NCBI GenBank assembly: GCA_902524955.1 | Contig: CABZEY010000001.1 | Span: 1-64,000 of the forward strand | Direction of reading: 5' to 3' | DNA from: an uncultured Pelagibacteraceae bacterium | GTDB lineage: Bacteria > Pseudomonadota > Alphaproteobacteria > Pelagibacterales > Pelagibacteraceae | Length of the DNA: 64,000 nt | Made by a program: the position numbers and the translations under genes | Shown: positions 10,418 to 19,472 of the stretch, in pieces | Numbering within the stretch: position 1 is the first letter of the stretch | Layout of the letters: every line of letters begins with the position of its first letter | The notes under the pieces: generated by a model | What the model was told of the DNA's origin: nothing | What the model saw: only the letters and a program-made list of their open reading frames with translations | Database searches by the model: none

Positions 10418-10741
10418 CTATCTTTTTTTCTCATAAATAAAAGCTTTCACTGATGGTCCATTATTAGGATGTATTTTTGTAATTACTCTTTCGTATTCTT
10501 CTCCTTCATATTCGTCGATTTCTTTGATTATATTTTGCAGTTGCTTTGAGTAAAATAGTTTACCCTCAATTTTCTCTCCATTTGTATCAAGTGATATTAT
10601 GGGATAACCAATATCAATATCACTTATCCAATTTCCAAAACAATGAGCATCACTCCATGAACCTTGAATTTGATCAAAAAAATGATGAGCTTCACCTCCA
10701 GGTTTAAGTGTGCCATAAACAAATAAATAATTAATCGTCAT
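10418..10741 (-). CDS. Gamma-glutamylcyclotransferase-like (YtfP/GGACT) family protein
   Basis: LFVYGTLKPGGEAHH motif, EIDEYEGEEYERV. Confidence 0.85.
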   Translation of the reverse strand: MTINYLFVYGTLKPGGEAHHFFDQIQGSWSDAHCFGNWISDIDIGYPIISLDTNGEKIEGKLFYSKQLQNIIKEIDEYEGEEYERVITKIHPNNGPSVKAFIYEKKR

Positions 10742-10911
10742 CTAGAATTTACAAATAAAAATGCAAAAAAAATACTCATGGTAAAAATGACTGTCTGGCC
10801 TTGACTAGAATACCATATAAATGGACTTGGCAGATTTCCAAAAAAAAACATAACTTGGAGAGCGATGTTAGTTGCTCCAAAGATATACAAAAATCTCTCT
10901 AACTTGCTCAT
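10738..10911 (-). CDS. Small membrane protein (57 aa)
   Basis: MSKLERFLYIFGATNIALQVMFFFGNLPSPFIWYSSQGQTVIFTMSIFFAFLFVNSR; ATGA overlap with the downstream CDS. Confidence 0.6.
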   Translation of the reverse strand: MSKLERFLYIFGATNIALQVMFFFGNLPSPFIWYSSQGQTVIFTMSIFFAFLFVNSR

Positions 10912-10927
10912 TTAAATTTTTGAAAAA

Positions 10928-11437
10928 TTAATTAATATTTATTTTCGATATCATCCCAGCTTCTAAATGTCCGGGTACATTGCAACCGCCAAATAATTCT
11001 GCATCAGAAGTAAACTTCCAAATCAGTTCTGCTTTTTGTTTGGGCTCCAGTAAAACAGAGTTTGCATGTGAATGGGCCATTTTACGATTCGTCTTTGCCA
11101 TGTGTTTCATCTTTTTTTTATTAATTTTATTTGGCAACAATATCCCCATTCTCATCATATCGAGCATTTCAGGTCCATGTTTTTTATGCATCATCATGGT
11201 TGCAATATTAAACTCATGCACTAGCACACCTTTATTCTCAACAACAAACCTTACTGTCTCACCCTTTTTAACATTAATAGTTTTAGGCTCATAATAATTA
11301 TCATACATGTCCACTTTGATTGTCTTAGACACATCAGATGCTTTTCCTTTCATACCAATCATTTTCATTGGGGCTGAGAAAAGCTGGTGTTGAAAACTTA
11401 GAATAAAAGTTATTAAATATATAAAAAATAATTTCAT
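10928..11437 (-). CDS. Cupredoxin-domain copper-binding protein
   Basis: Signal peptide; INVKKGETVRFVVENKGVLVHEFNI and GGCNVPGHLEAGM (His...Cys...His...Met copper ligands). Confidence 0.85.
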   Translation of the reverse strand: MKLFFIYLITFILSFQHQLFSAPMKMIGMKGKASDVSKTIKVDMYDNYYEPKTINVKKGETVRFVVENKGVLVHEFNIATMMMHKKHGPEMLDMMRMGILLPNKINKKKMKHMAKTNRKMAHSHANSVLLEPKQKAELIWKFTSDAELFGGCNVPGHLEAGMISKININ

Positions 11438-11438
11438 A

Positions 11439-11939
11439 TTAATTTAATCTCATTTGATACTGATAATTCTGATTAGACCAGAAAGATTTAAAATATGCAA
11501 TTACTGATTTAATCTCTGCGTCATTAAGTTTATCTGAAAACCCCATCATTTTTCCCTCATAATTAGGAACCATTTTAGCTAAGCCACGTTTAATAATATA
11601 AAATAGGATTTTATCACTATGATGCCAAGTGTGGCCAGTACCGTTTAGTGGGGGAGCTAGTCGGTGACCATCAGCATCTACTCTATCTTTCCACCCCACT
11701 TGGCCTGATAGGTTGCTTTGATGACAACTTGCACAATTGGCTTGGTAAAGCTCTTTTCCAAGTTTAAATGTTTGTGAACCTTTAAAAGTTTTTTCAATTA
11801 CAATTTTTTGATCATGGTGATTAGCAAAAGATAAAGATTGTAATAATATTAGTGACACTAGTACTAATATAAAATTATTAATTATTCTAAATGATATCAT
11901 TGATATTAAGAATATAATGAAAAATTTAAATGACTTCAA
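11439..11939 (-). CDS. c-type cytochrome, monohaem
   Basis: CASCHQSNLSG haem motif, MMGFSDKLNDAEIKSVIAYFKS. Confidence 0.85.
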   Translation of the reverse strand: MKSFKFFIIFLISMISFRIINNFILVLVSLILLQSLSFANHHDQKIVIEKTFKGSQTFKLGKELYQANCASCHQSNLSGQVGWKDRVDADGHRLAPPLNGTGHTWHHSDKILFYIIKRGLAKMVPNYEGKMMGFSDKLNDAEIKSVIAYFKSFWSNQNYQYQMRLN

Positions 11940-12035
11940 TATGACGTTATGTCTATTTTAGATATGTCAAAATAAGATAGTAGATATTCTGATTTGCCGC
12001 TGGTTGAATGCAACGATTATCTGTAACAGTTTATT

Positions 12036-12107
12036 ATGAATAAAGTAATTTTATTAGCTTCTTTACTGGTAATGAACGGTATAGTTCTATCAGCAAGTGC
12101 CATCTAG
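12036..12107 (+). CDS. Possible very short peptide (23 aa), signal-peptide-like
   Basis: MNKVILLASLLVMNGIVLSASAI followed by stop; upstream of a GCAA-loop hairpin. Confidence 0.25.
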   Translation: MNKVILLASLLVMNGIVLSASAI

Positions 12108-12151
12108 TTACTTTGAAGTAATACGTTTTTCTCTATATTCTCATAAACCCA

Positions 12152-12169
12152 GTGGCTCGCAAGAGCCAC
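12152..12169. terminator. Stem-loop with GCAA tetraloop (possible terminator or RNA element)
   Basis: GTGGCTC-GCAA-GAGCCAC perfect 7-bp stem, followed by ACCCCCTTT. Confidence 0.4.
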
Positions 12170-12305
12170 ACCCCCTTTATAATAGCTTAAAAAAAGAAAA
12201 TTTTCTTAAAATTTCGTTATTTTTAGCTTAATTGAATAACGAAAAGATTGTCATGCCTTATTAGATAGTTCATATTTATTTTGTGATTTTATTGAATAAA
12301 TATTT

Positions 12306-12503
12306 ATGAGTTACGAAGATTTTATAGAAGCTTTAGATGAACTGTACATGAGTATAGAAGAAGTGGCTGAAAAGCTTGGTTTGGAAGTTGACGAAGTCAA
12401 GGCTTGGGAAGAATCTGATGATGAAATACCAGATGCAGCAGTAGAATTAATAAAATCTGAACGAGAAAGTAGATCTGCAGATCAAATAGAAGCAGAAGAA
12501 TAG
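12306..12503 (+). CDS. Small acidic HTH-like protein
   Basis: SIEEVAEKLGLEVDEVKAWEESDDEIPDAAVELI resembles an XRE-type helix-turn-helix; 65 aa. Confidence 0.55.
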   Translation: MSYEDFIEALDELYMSIEEVAEKLGLEVDEVKAWEESDDEIPDAAVELIKSERESRSADQIEAEE

Positions 12504-12524
12504 ATAAATTGAATACCCAATTTA

Positions 12525-13190
12525 TTAAATGCTAATATTTTTAAGTAGTGATTTATAATTTAGAAATTTTTTGCATTTAAAATATGATTTTGGCTTACGA
12601 GTAAAACCATTAAGTTTAAGCAAAAAATCAACTTTTGAATTAAGTGAAGCCTCATAATCATGCTCACTGTCTCCGATAAACAAACAATCACTTTTCCTCA
12701 TTTTCATTTTTTTGATAAGTGCATTTAACATGCCTGGATGAGGCTTTTTATGTTTAAATGTATTTCCACCACAAATTACTTTAAAATATTTACCAAGCTT
12801 TGACTCTTTGATTACAATTTTAGTCAAATTTTCAAGTTTATTTGATGCAACAGCAACTTTAATTTTATTTTTGTTTAAATTTTTTAAAAACTTATCGATA
12901 TCTTTATAAACTGATGATTTTACAAAAAGATTTTTTTTATAATAATTATAAAAATACCTAAACATAGTTTTCTTGAGTTTCTCACTTGCATGTTCTTTAT
13001 TTATTTGAAGTGAAAAATTAATATTACCTATAATTCCTTGGCCAACGATACCTTTAATCTGAGAACGAGAGATAGGTTTAAATCCAAAATACCTCAAAGT
13101 TTTATTATTAGCATTTAAAATATCTAGTTTTGAGTCTACTAACGTACCATCTAGATCAAATATTATTAATTTGTAATCGTATAATTTCAC
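12525..13190 (-). CDS. HAD family hydrolase (phosphoglycolate phosphatase-like)
   Basis: IFDLDGTLVDSK, VASNK, KPHPGML, FIGDSEHDYEAS. Confidence 0.88.
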   Translation of the reverse strand: MKLYDYKLIIFDLDGTLVDSKLDILNANNKTLRYFGFKPISRSQIKGIVGQGIIGNINFSLQINKEHASEKLKKTMFRYFYNYYKKNLFVKSSVYKDIDKFLKNLNKNKIKVAVASNKLENLTKIVIKESKLGKYFKVICGGNTFKHKKPHPGMLNALIKKMKMRKSDCLFIGDSEHDYEASLNSKVDFLLKLNGFTRKPKSYFKCKKFLNYKSLLKNISI

Positions 13191-13239
13191 TAAATTATTT
13201 GAGAAATTTCAGGGTTAATAAAAAATTCTATAAAGATAA

Positions 13240-14391
13240 TCATAATTCGTCTAATTTACTTAATATTTTAGGAATGAATTTTTTAAAATTAAAAAATCCT
13301 TTATTACAATACTGGTTAGTCATTTGATCAAACTTTCTATAAAGATATTCTAGATTAATATTATTCTCATTTAAAAAATCTAAATTTTCTCCTATGCCTG
13401 GATATAAGGCTATTACGTTAGATAAATCAAAATTTTTAAGATATGAAATATCCTTAATTTCTACCTCGTATTTATCTTGTAATCTAGTTTGCTGATCACC
13501 AATTAAATCAGATTTGAATTTGACAAGGCATTCATCTAATTCGATTGATCTAGTTAAATTAGTATTTTGTATAAGCATGATTTTTTTAAACTTATAATTT
13601 TTAAAGTCAGATTCCTCAAAACATAATTGATTATCAAAAATAAATAGGGTTTGGTCATCTTTGGTTTCACCATTATTAAACTCTGGGTTAATTTGGACAT
13701 ACTCTTTCTCTGATACTAATGGGATGGCATTTTCGTTAAGTTTAATTTTTTCATACCTTTGGTTGGTAAATTTTTTAATATTCCACTCCTGCGCAACATA
13801 GTTTTTTCCTTTGGTTTGTAAGCCAGCTGTCCAACGCCAAGAAAGTGTATTTGAAGCAGGGTCACCGTCTCTAAGATATTTCATAAAAAATTCGGCTCCT
13901 AATTGCCATGGTAAATCCAGTGTAAAAATCCAGATAGATGAAAACCACATTCTAGCGTGATTATGAAGGTATCCTGTTTTTTTTAACTCACTCACCCAAT
14001 CATTAAAACATTCAATATCAGTATTTCCATTTATTGCATTTTTAAAAATTTTATTATTATGAAATTCTTTTCTTAACTTTTCTAGATCATTTACAAAATC
14101 TGTCCATAAACTAGGTCTTCTCTCCAACCAGCCTTTCCAATAAGTTCTCCAAAGGACTTCCTGGGTAAATTTTTCTATCTTAGAAAAAGGAAATTTTTTT
14201 ATAGCTTTTTGTATAACCTCTTTTTCACTTAAAACTCCATGTGTCACATATGGTGATAAACATGATGTATTTGTTCTTTTATCAGGTCCAAAATCAAAAT
14301 TGCGATCTCTTGCATACAAAGCCAGGTTATTTTCTACAAAAGCATTTAGTTGCTCTAAGGCTTTTGCTCTTGAAGGATGAATTTGAGTCAT
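13240..14391 (-). CDS. Cryptochrome/photolyase FAD-binding domain protein with C-terminal extra domain
   Basis: TSCLSPYVTHGVLS, EVLWRTYWKGWLERRP, LHNHARMWFSSIWIF, YLRDGDPASNTLSWRWTAGLQTKGKNYVA. Confidence 0.82.
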   Translation of the reverse strand: MTQIHPSRAKALEQLNAFVENNLALYARDRNFDFGPDKRTNTSCLSPYVTHGVLSEKEVIQKAIKKFPFSKIEKFTQEVLWRTYWKGWLERRPSLWTDFVNDLEKLRKEFHNNKIFKNAINGNTDIECFNDWVSELKKTGYLHNHARMWFSSIWIFTLDLPWQLGAEFFMKYLRDGDPASNTLSWRWTAGLQTKGKNYVAQEWNIKKFTNQRYEKIKLNENAIPLVSEKEYVQINPEFNNGETKDDQTLFIFDNQLCFEESDFKNYKFKKIMLIQNTNLTRSIELDECLVKFKSDLIGDQQTRLQDKYEVEIKDISYLKNFDLSNVIALYPGIGENLDFLNENNINLEYLYRKFDQMTNQYCNKGFFNFKKFIPKILSKLDEL

Positions 14392-14423
14392 AATTTAATT
14401 ATAAAGGTTTAATTGAGATATAA

Positions 14424-16916
14424 CTACTCGTTTCTTACCATTGGGTAAACGCTTGGTTTTAGGAAACGGTAAGTATTAATTAGTATTAAAATTAAAGTTA
14501 AAGCCCCAATGATGATAAGGACATTTAATACTGGTACAAACTCGAATTGCCAACCTAACCTAAAAATAGTCTCAATCACAAACTCTGATGTAAAAATTCC
14601 AAAAATGCCTGCAATCATAAATATTGAAATGTAAGTAATTAAAAACTCAATTAAATTTGCTTTAATTAATTTACCTGATCTTAAGCCTAAAATTTTAAAA
14701 ATTAAATTTTGATAAATTCCAATTCTTGCTTGAACGATCACAGCTGAAGCAATAACCATCAAACCCACAATCACCACTACGGAAGAAATGATTACTACAG
14801 CCATAAAAATTTTGTTCACCAGATTTGTTATTTTTCCAAGATAAGTTGAAACTTTGATCCCTGAAATATTTGGAAAATTTTGAACCAGTTTTGCTTCATT
14901 AATATATTTTTTATCTGAAAACTTTGCTGTAGCGATATATTCATGAGGTAATTTATTTGCAAAGTTAGGATTGATGATCATTGCAAAGTTAATTGATAAA
15001 TCTCTGTAATCCACTTTTCTTAAACTGGTCACCACACCAGTCATTTCTCTACCATAAATCTTTAATGTTAGTTGATCATTTAAATTTACTCCAAAGTTCC
15101 TTGCAACTTTAGCATCAAGCGAAATTTGTAACTTATCACTCTCTAAATTAAACCACTCTCCCGCAACGATTGGATTGTCTTCAGGTGGTAGGTTGCTCCA
15201 TGATATTCTTCTATCACGTTCTAAAACCCAAAAAGAGTCGTTAGTTGGTTTAATATAAGTTAGAGGATCAATACCATTAATTTTAGCAACTGAGGCAGGT
15301 GCAATAGGAACTGTTTCATATTTTAGATCAGGGTCTTGTTTGTTTAAATAATTAATAAAATTATCTTTTACATCTTTTTGAATACTGACATAAAAGTAAT
15401 CCGGTGCAATTTCAGGGATAGATTTTTCTAATTCTCTTTTAAAATTAGTTCCAACTAAAGTTAAAGTTAGTAATAAAGTTGCCCCAATTCCAAGTGATAA
15501 AACTGTGATTGGAAAAACTGACCTGTCTTGGATAATATTTCTAACTGCGAATCTTAATGGCAAAAAATGAAATTTCTTAAAATGTTTTAAAACATATATG
15601 ATAGTTTTTGATAAAAGATAAAAAATCCCACAAAAAACAAAGAAAAATACAAAGTAAGTAACTGTATAATACAACTTATCTGAACGAAGTAGAAATATAA
15701 CTAGCAGTATAATGAGACTCATTAAAATTAACAAAATATTTTTTGTTCCGAGTTGAAAACGAGTGAGTTGAAAAATATTTCTAAACAAACTTGTAGCTTT
15801 AATTTGTTCAATTGATGATACTGTTGGAATACAAAAAATTATTACAATCAAAAAACCTGTCATTAATATCAGGCCATAGTTGTAGAAACTAAATTCACTT
15901 TCTAAAGATAAACCAAGATTAGTGATAAAGTGATTAGCTTGGGGAATAATTAACAATGACATCACATAAGCGAGTGAAGTTATAAAAAATAAAAGTAATA
16001 AAATTTCAATATAAAAAATTTGTTTAATATCTTTGGATTTGAAACCAATCGATTTCATAATAGCGATACTTACGTTTTTTTGATTTATAAAAGAAATTAA
16101 AGTATTCGAAATCCCAACACCTGCAATTAACATAGCACTGATTGAGACTAAAGACAAAAATTCAGAAAAGTTTGATATTAAACGCTTTAAATTATTAGCC
16201 GCATCTTCTGGTAACCTAATTTTATAAGTTGGAAATTCTTTTAACTTTTCGTAAACAAATTTTAAAGCATCTTCATTTGGTGCTTTAACTTTGTACTCAT
16301 AATTTACAAAACTTCCAATTGAAGTCACATTTAACTTTTCAAATGCACGATTACTCACAATTGCAAAATCTCCAAATAACAAGGCACGACCTAAATCAGG
16401 CACAGTCTCAACATAACCCACAACCTTGAAAGGGGCTTGTTTAACATAAACCGTATCATTTACTTTCAAGTTTAACGTTTCAAAAATCTTTCGATTTACA
16501 ACAATAGTATTAACTTCTGATTGCAATCTTTGCATCGCGTTTTGCGGTTCTGAAAATACTCTCCCATATAAAGGATATTGATCGTCTACGGCTTTAAGTC
16601 TAATGAAAAAAGCATTTGTCTCATCTGTTAATGATCCAGTTAGCATAGTTGAAAATTCAATAGTTGAAGAAACAATGCTCTTTTTTTTTAATTCATTTAA
16701 AAAATTTGGATTAATTTGCTTAGTTCTAGTGTCAACTTCAAAATCTCCACCTAGCAGAACCTTTGCGTTATTTTTAAGTTCCTTTTTTAAACCAGTTTCT
16801 AAATTTATAATTAAGCTTAAAATAAATAAACTTATAAACAAGGTAATAATTATAGAAAAAAGTTTTATATAACTTCTAGATAAATCTCTTATCGCATAAG
16901 AAAATTGTTTCATCAT
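14424..16916 (-). CDS. FtsX/MacB-like ABC transporter permease (YbbP-like)
   Basis: Large permease with two FtsX-like domains; overlaps ATPase gene start; next to TesA-like gene. Confidence 0.85.
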   Translation of the reverse strand: MMKQFSYAIRDLSRSYIKLFSIIITLFISLFILSLIINLETGLKKELKNNAKVLLGGDFEVDTRTKQINPNFLNELKKKSIVSSTIEFSTMLTGSLTDETNAFFIRLKAVDDQYPLYGRVFSEPQNAMQRLQSEVNTIVVNRKIFETLNLKVNDTVYVKQAPFKVVGYVETVPDLGRALLFGDFAIVSNRAFEKLNVTSIGSFVNYEYKVKAPNEDALKFVYEKLKEFPTYKIRLPEDAANNLKRLISNFSEFLSLVSISAMLIAGVGISNTLISFINQKNVSIAIMKSIGFKSKDIKQIFYIEILLLLFFITSLAYVMSLLIIPQANHFITNLGLSLESEFSFYNYGLILMTGFLIVIIFCIPTVSSIEQIKATSLFRNIFQLTRFQLGTKNILLILMSLIILLVIFLLRSDKLYYTVTYFVFFFVFCGIFYLLSKTIIYVLKHFKKFHFLPLRFAVRNIIQDRSVFPITVLSLGIGATLLLTLTLVGTNFKRELEKSIPEIAPDYFYVSIQKDVKDNFINYLNKQDPDLKYETVPIAPASVAKINGIDPLTYIKPTNDSFWVLERDRRISWSNLPPEDNPIVAGEWFNLESDKLQISLDAKVARNFGVNLNDQLTLKIYGREMTGVVTSLRKVDYRDLSINFAMIINPNFANKLPHEYIATAKFSDKKYINEAKLVQNFPNISGIKVSTYLGKITNLVNKIFMAVVIISSVVVIVGLMVIASAVIVQARIGIYQNLIFKILGLRSGKLIKANLIEFLITYISIFMIAGIFGIFTSEFVIETIFRLGWQFEFVPVLNVLIIIGALTLILILINTYRFLKPSVYPMVRNE

Positions 16917-17584
16917 AAACTTACAATGGTGCCATCTTCAATCTTAATAATACGATCACACTTTTCTGCAAATTTAAGATCATGGGTGACTAATACAAAA
17001 CTTGATTGATTTTTATTTGCATATTCGAATAACAAATTTGAAATCATTTGAGAATTTTCGCTATCTAAATTTCCAGTTGGTTCATCTGCAAGTATCAGTT
17101 TTGGATTGACTGCCATTGATCTTGCAATTGCTACGCGCTGCTGCTCACCCCCTGAAAGTTGAGTTGGAAAGTGATGCAGACGGTCTTTAAGGCCAAATTG
17201 AATTAAAAGATCTTCTGCTTTTTGCTTTGAATTATCAATACTATTAATTTCTAAAATTAAAGATACGTTTTCAAGTGCAGTATAATTTGGAATTAAATAA
17301 AAAGATTGAAAAACTATCCCAATTTTTTTCTTTCGAATATCAGCTAATTGATCCTCATTAAGAGTTGAAATTAATTGCTGATCAAAAATAATCTCTCCTG
17401 ATGTTGGTTGTTCAAGTCCAGCCATCAACATAATCAAGCTAGTTTTTCCAGAACCACTTTTTCCAACAACTGCAACTTTTTCGCTAGAATTTATTTTTAA
17501 ATCTATGCCTTTAATTACTTCAACTGAAGTATTATAATTCTTATAATTTAAAGTAAGTTGTTTTAATTCTAAAAGTGTGCTCAT
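16913..17584 (-). CDS. ABC transporter ATP-binding protein (YbbA/LolD-like)
   Basis: VVGKSGSGKTSL Walker A, LSGGEQQRVAIARS signature, LILADEPTGNLD Walker B. Confidence 0.92.
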   Translation of the reverse strand: MSTLLELKQLTLNYKNYNTSVEVIKGIDLKINSSEKVAVVGKSGSGKTSLIMLMAGLEQPTSGEIIFDQQLISTLNEDQLADIRKKKIGIVFQSFYLIPNYTALENVSLILEINSIDNSKQKAEDLLIQFGLKDRLHHFPTQLSGGEQQRVAIARSMAVNPKLILADEPTGNLDSENSQMISNLLFEYANKNQSSFVLVTHDLKFAEKCDRIIKIEDGTIVSL

Positions 17585-18191
17585 GAGAAAATTAATATTT
17601 TATATATGGTGTTTGGTTAGCATAATACAAGTTTCAGCAGAAGCAAAAATCAAAGTTATGCTTTTTGGGGATAGTTTAATGGCAGGTTATGGTTTAACCC
17701 AAAATCATCATCTTGATAAAGTTTTACAAAAAAAATTTAAGGAACAAAATATCATTTTTGTTAACGCTAGTGTAAGTGGCGATACCTCTAAAGGAGGGTT
17801 AGATCGATTAGATTGGTCTCTTGATGAAAAACCATATCTTATTTTTTTATGCCTTGGGGCTAATGATATGTTAAGGGGAATTCGTCCTAGTGTGACAAAG
17901 GATAATTTAGAAATGATAATACAAAAAATAAAACAAAAAAAAATTAAAATTATTCTCGCTGGAATGAAGGCTCAAGAAAGTTATGGCGTAAGTTACACAA
18001 AACAATTCAATTCAATTTATCCAGAACTATCAAAGAAATATAAGATTACCCTATACCCTTTTTTACTAGAAGGTGTTGCATTAAAACCTAAAATGAATCT
18101 ACCTGATGGTAAACATCCAAATTTAATAGGAGTTAAAGAAATTGCTAATCGTATATATCCTATAATTAAAAAAGAAATTTTTGAAAAATAG
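17577..18191 (+). CDS. tesA: SGNH-family arylesterase / lysophospholipase (TesA-like)
   Basis: MLFGDSLMAGYGL, NASVSGDTSKGG, LGANDMLRG, LPDGKHPN; divergent from ybbA-like gene. Confidence 0.88.
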   Translation: MLMRKLIFYIWCLVSIIQVSAEAKIKVMLFGDSLMAGYGLTQNHHLDKVLQKKFKEQNIIFVNASVSGDTSKGGLDRLDWSLDEKPYLIFLCLGANDMLRGIRPSVTKDNLEMIIQKIKQKKIKIILAGMKAQESYGVSYTKQFNSIYPELSKKYKITLYPFLLEGVALKPKMNLPDGKHPNLIGVKEIANRIYPIIKKEIFEK

Positions 18192-18761
18192 TTACATGTT
18201 TCGAGCAGTTATACGAACATCTTCTAAATATTCTTGACGCTTTTTATCACTTACAAACGGAACCGCAAAATAACGTCTATAATTAATTTTTCTTATACCA
18301 CACATATGCAACACCCCTCTTTTTAATCTTCGTATTGGTAAATTTAAAAAGAAAGTTGTAATAGCGAGTCTTGGGGCACCATAAGTACAAAAGATTTTTG
18401 CTTTTTTACTATTTAATTTACCTTCAGGATAGCCATAATTCCCAACTAATCTTTTAAATGTGAATGCCCATGGTGGTGCTAGAACTTTGTCAATCCATCC
18501 TTCCATTATTGCTGGCATCCTAAAATTCCAAATAGGGGCAATCAATACAATGACATCTGCTTCTTCAATTCGCTTTCTATGGTCTAAAACCACGTTATCA
18601 GGAGATTCTCCTCGAAAAATTGGATTAAAATTTTCTTTATACAAGTCAACAATATCAACCTCGTGACCATACTTTTCAGCCTCTTCTTTAAATGTATCTT
18701 TTATTGCACAATTAAAAGATTTATCATCATAATGACTGTAAACTACAAAGGCTTTGGACAT
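18192..18761 (-). CDS. NAD(P)H dehydrogenase (quinone)-like flavodoxin-fold protein
   Basis: ADVIVLIAPIWNFRMPAIMEGWIDKVLAPPWAFTF. Confidence 0.85.
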   Translation of the reverse strand: MSKAFVVYSHYDDKSFNCAIKDTFKEEAEKYGHEVDIVDLYKENFNPIFRGESPDNVVLDHRKRIEEADVIVLIAPIWNFRMPAIMEGWIDKVLAPPWAFTFKRLVGNYGYPEGKLNSKKAKIFCTYGAPRLAITTFFLNLPIRRLKRGVLHMCGIRKINYRRYFAVPFVSDKKRQEYLEDVRITARNM

Positions 18762-18851
18762 ATTTAATAATTATCCTTTTTTTGTTAATTTTAAACTAAG
18801 ATTTGCAAAAAATCGCATTTTAATTTTGTGAATAAATGGTAATGGTTTGTT

Positions 18852-19214
18852 ATGCGTGAATTTTTGTATCAAGCTGGATTGTTATTATTTGACGATAAAA
18901 AGAATGATCTTAGAGCTTTGCCGAAAACTGTAAGACTTCAAATTTTGGTTGTATTGAGCTTAATGTGGTCTGTAATTTTTACAGTTATGTTTTGGTCGTA
19001 TAACAAATGGGGATTAGTTCTGACTACGTCCGTTATTGGTCATGTTCTTGTGATTCTCGGAGTTTACTTCACAATGAAATCTTTCCAAAATGCAAGGCAA
19101 TTTAATTTAAGAAACGATGGTTATCATAATACAACTCGCTCAAGGCAAAACTTATGGGTTGATGGTAAAAAGGTTGAGCTTGATAAAAAAGATCCTGGTG
19201 GAGAGCACGAATGA
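18852..19214 (+). CDS. Membrane protein of unknown function
   Basis: Two predicted TM helices. Confidence 0.6.
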   Translation: MREFLYQAGLLLFDDKKNDLRALPKTVRLQILVVLSLMWSVIFTVMFWSYNKWGLVLTTSVIGHVLVILGVYFTMKSFQNARQFNLRNDGYHNTTRSRQNLWVDGKKVELDKKDPGGEHE

Positions 19215-19381
19215 AATTAACGATATTGATGTTATTAATAGCCTTTGGTATTTTTATGCTAGGTTTAAAAGTTACAGGAGACTCACCGGTATCTAGAAAG
19301 GCTCCTATTGAAAAATCTAAAGAGACTACAGAAGAAAAATGGCTAAAAGCTAAAGAGTGGTCAAAAAATAGGAATAAATAA
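19211..19381 (+). CDS. Small single-TM protein (56 aa)
   Basis: MKLTILMLLIAFGIFMLGLKVTGDSPVSRKAPIEKSKETTEEKWLKAKEWSKNRNK; ATGA overlap with the preceding CDS. Confidence 0.6.
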   Translation: MKLTILMLLIAFGIFMLGLKVTGDSPVSRKAPIEKSKETTEEKWLKAKEWSKNRNK

Positions 19382-19386
19382 AATTT

Positions 19387-19470
19387 CTATCCTTGCAAGC
19401 TTAGTACTAACCACACGATTGGTACCAGAAACAAAACAATTAATCCAAGATAAACAAAAAAATCTTTCAT
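19387..19470 (-). CDS. Very small TM peptide (27 aa)
   Basis: MKDFFVYLGLIVLFLVPIVWLVLSLQG. Confidence 0.4.
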   Translation of the reverse strand: MKDFFVYLGLIVLFLVPIVWLVLSLQG

Positions 19471-19472
19471 AG

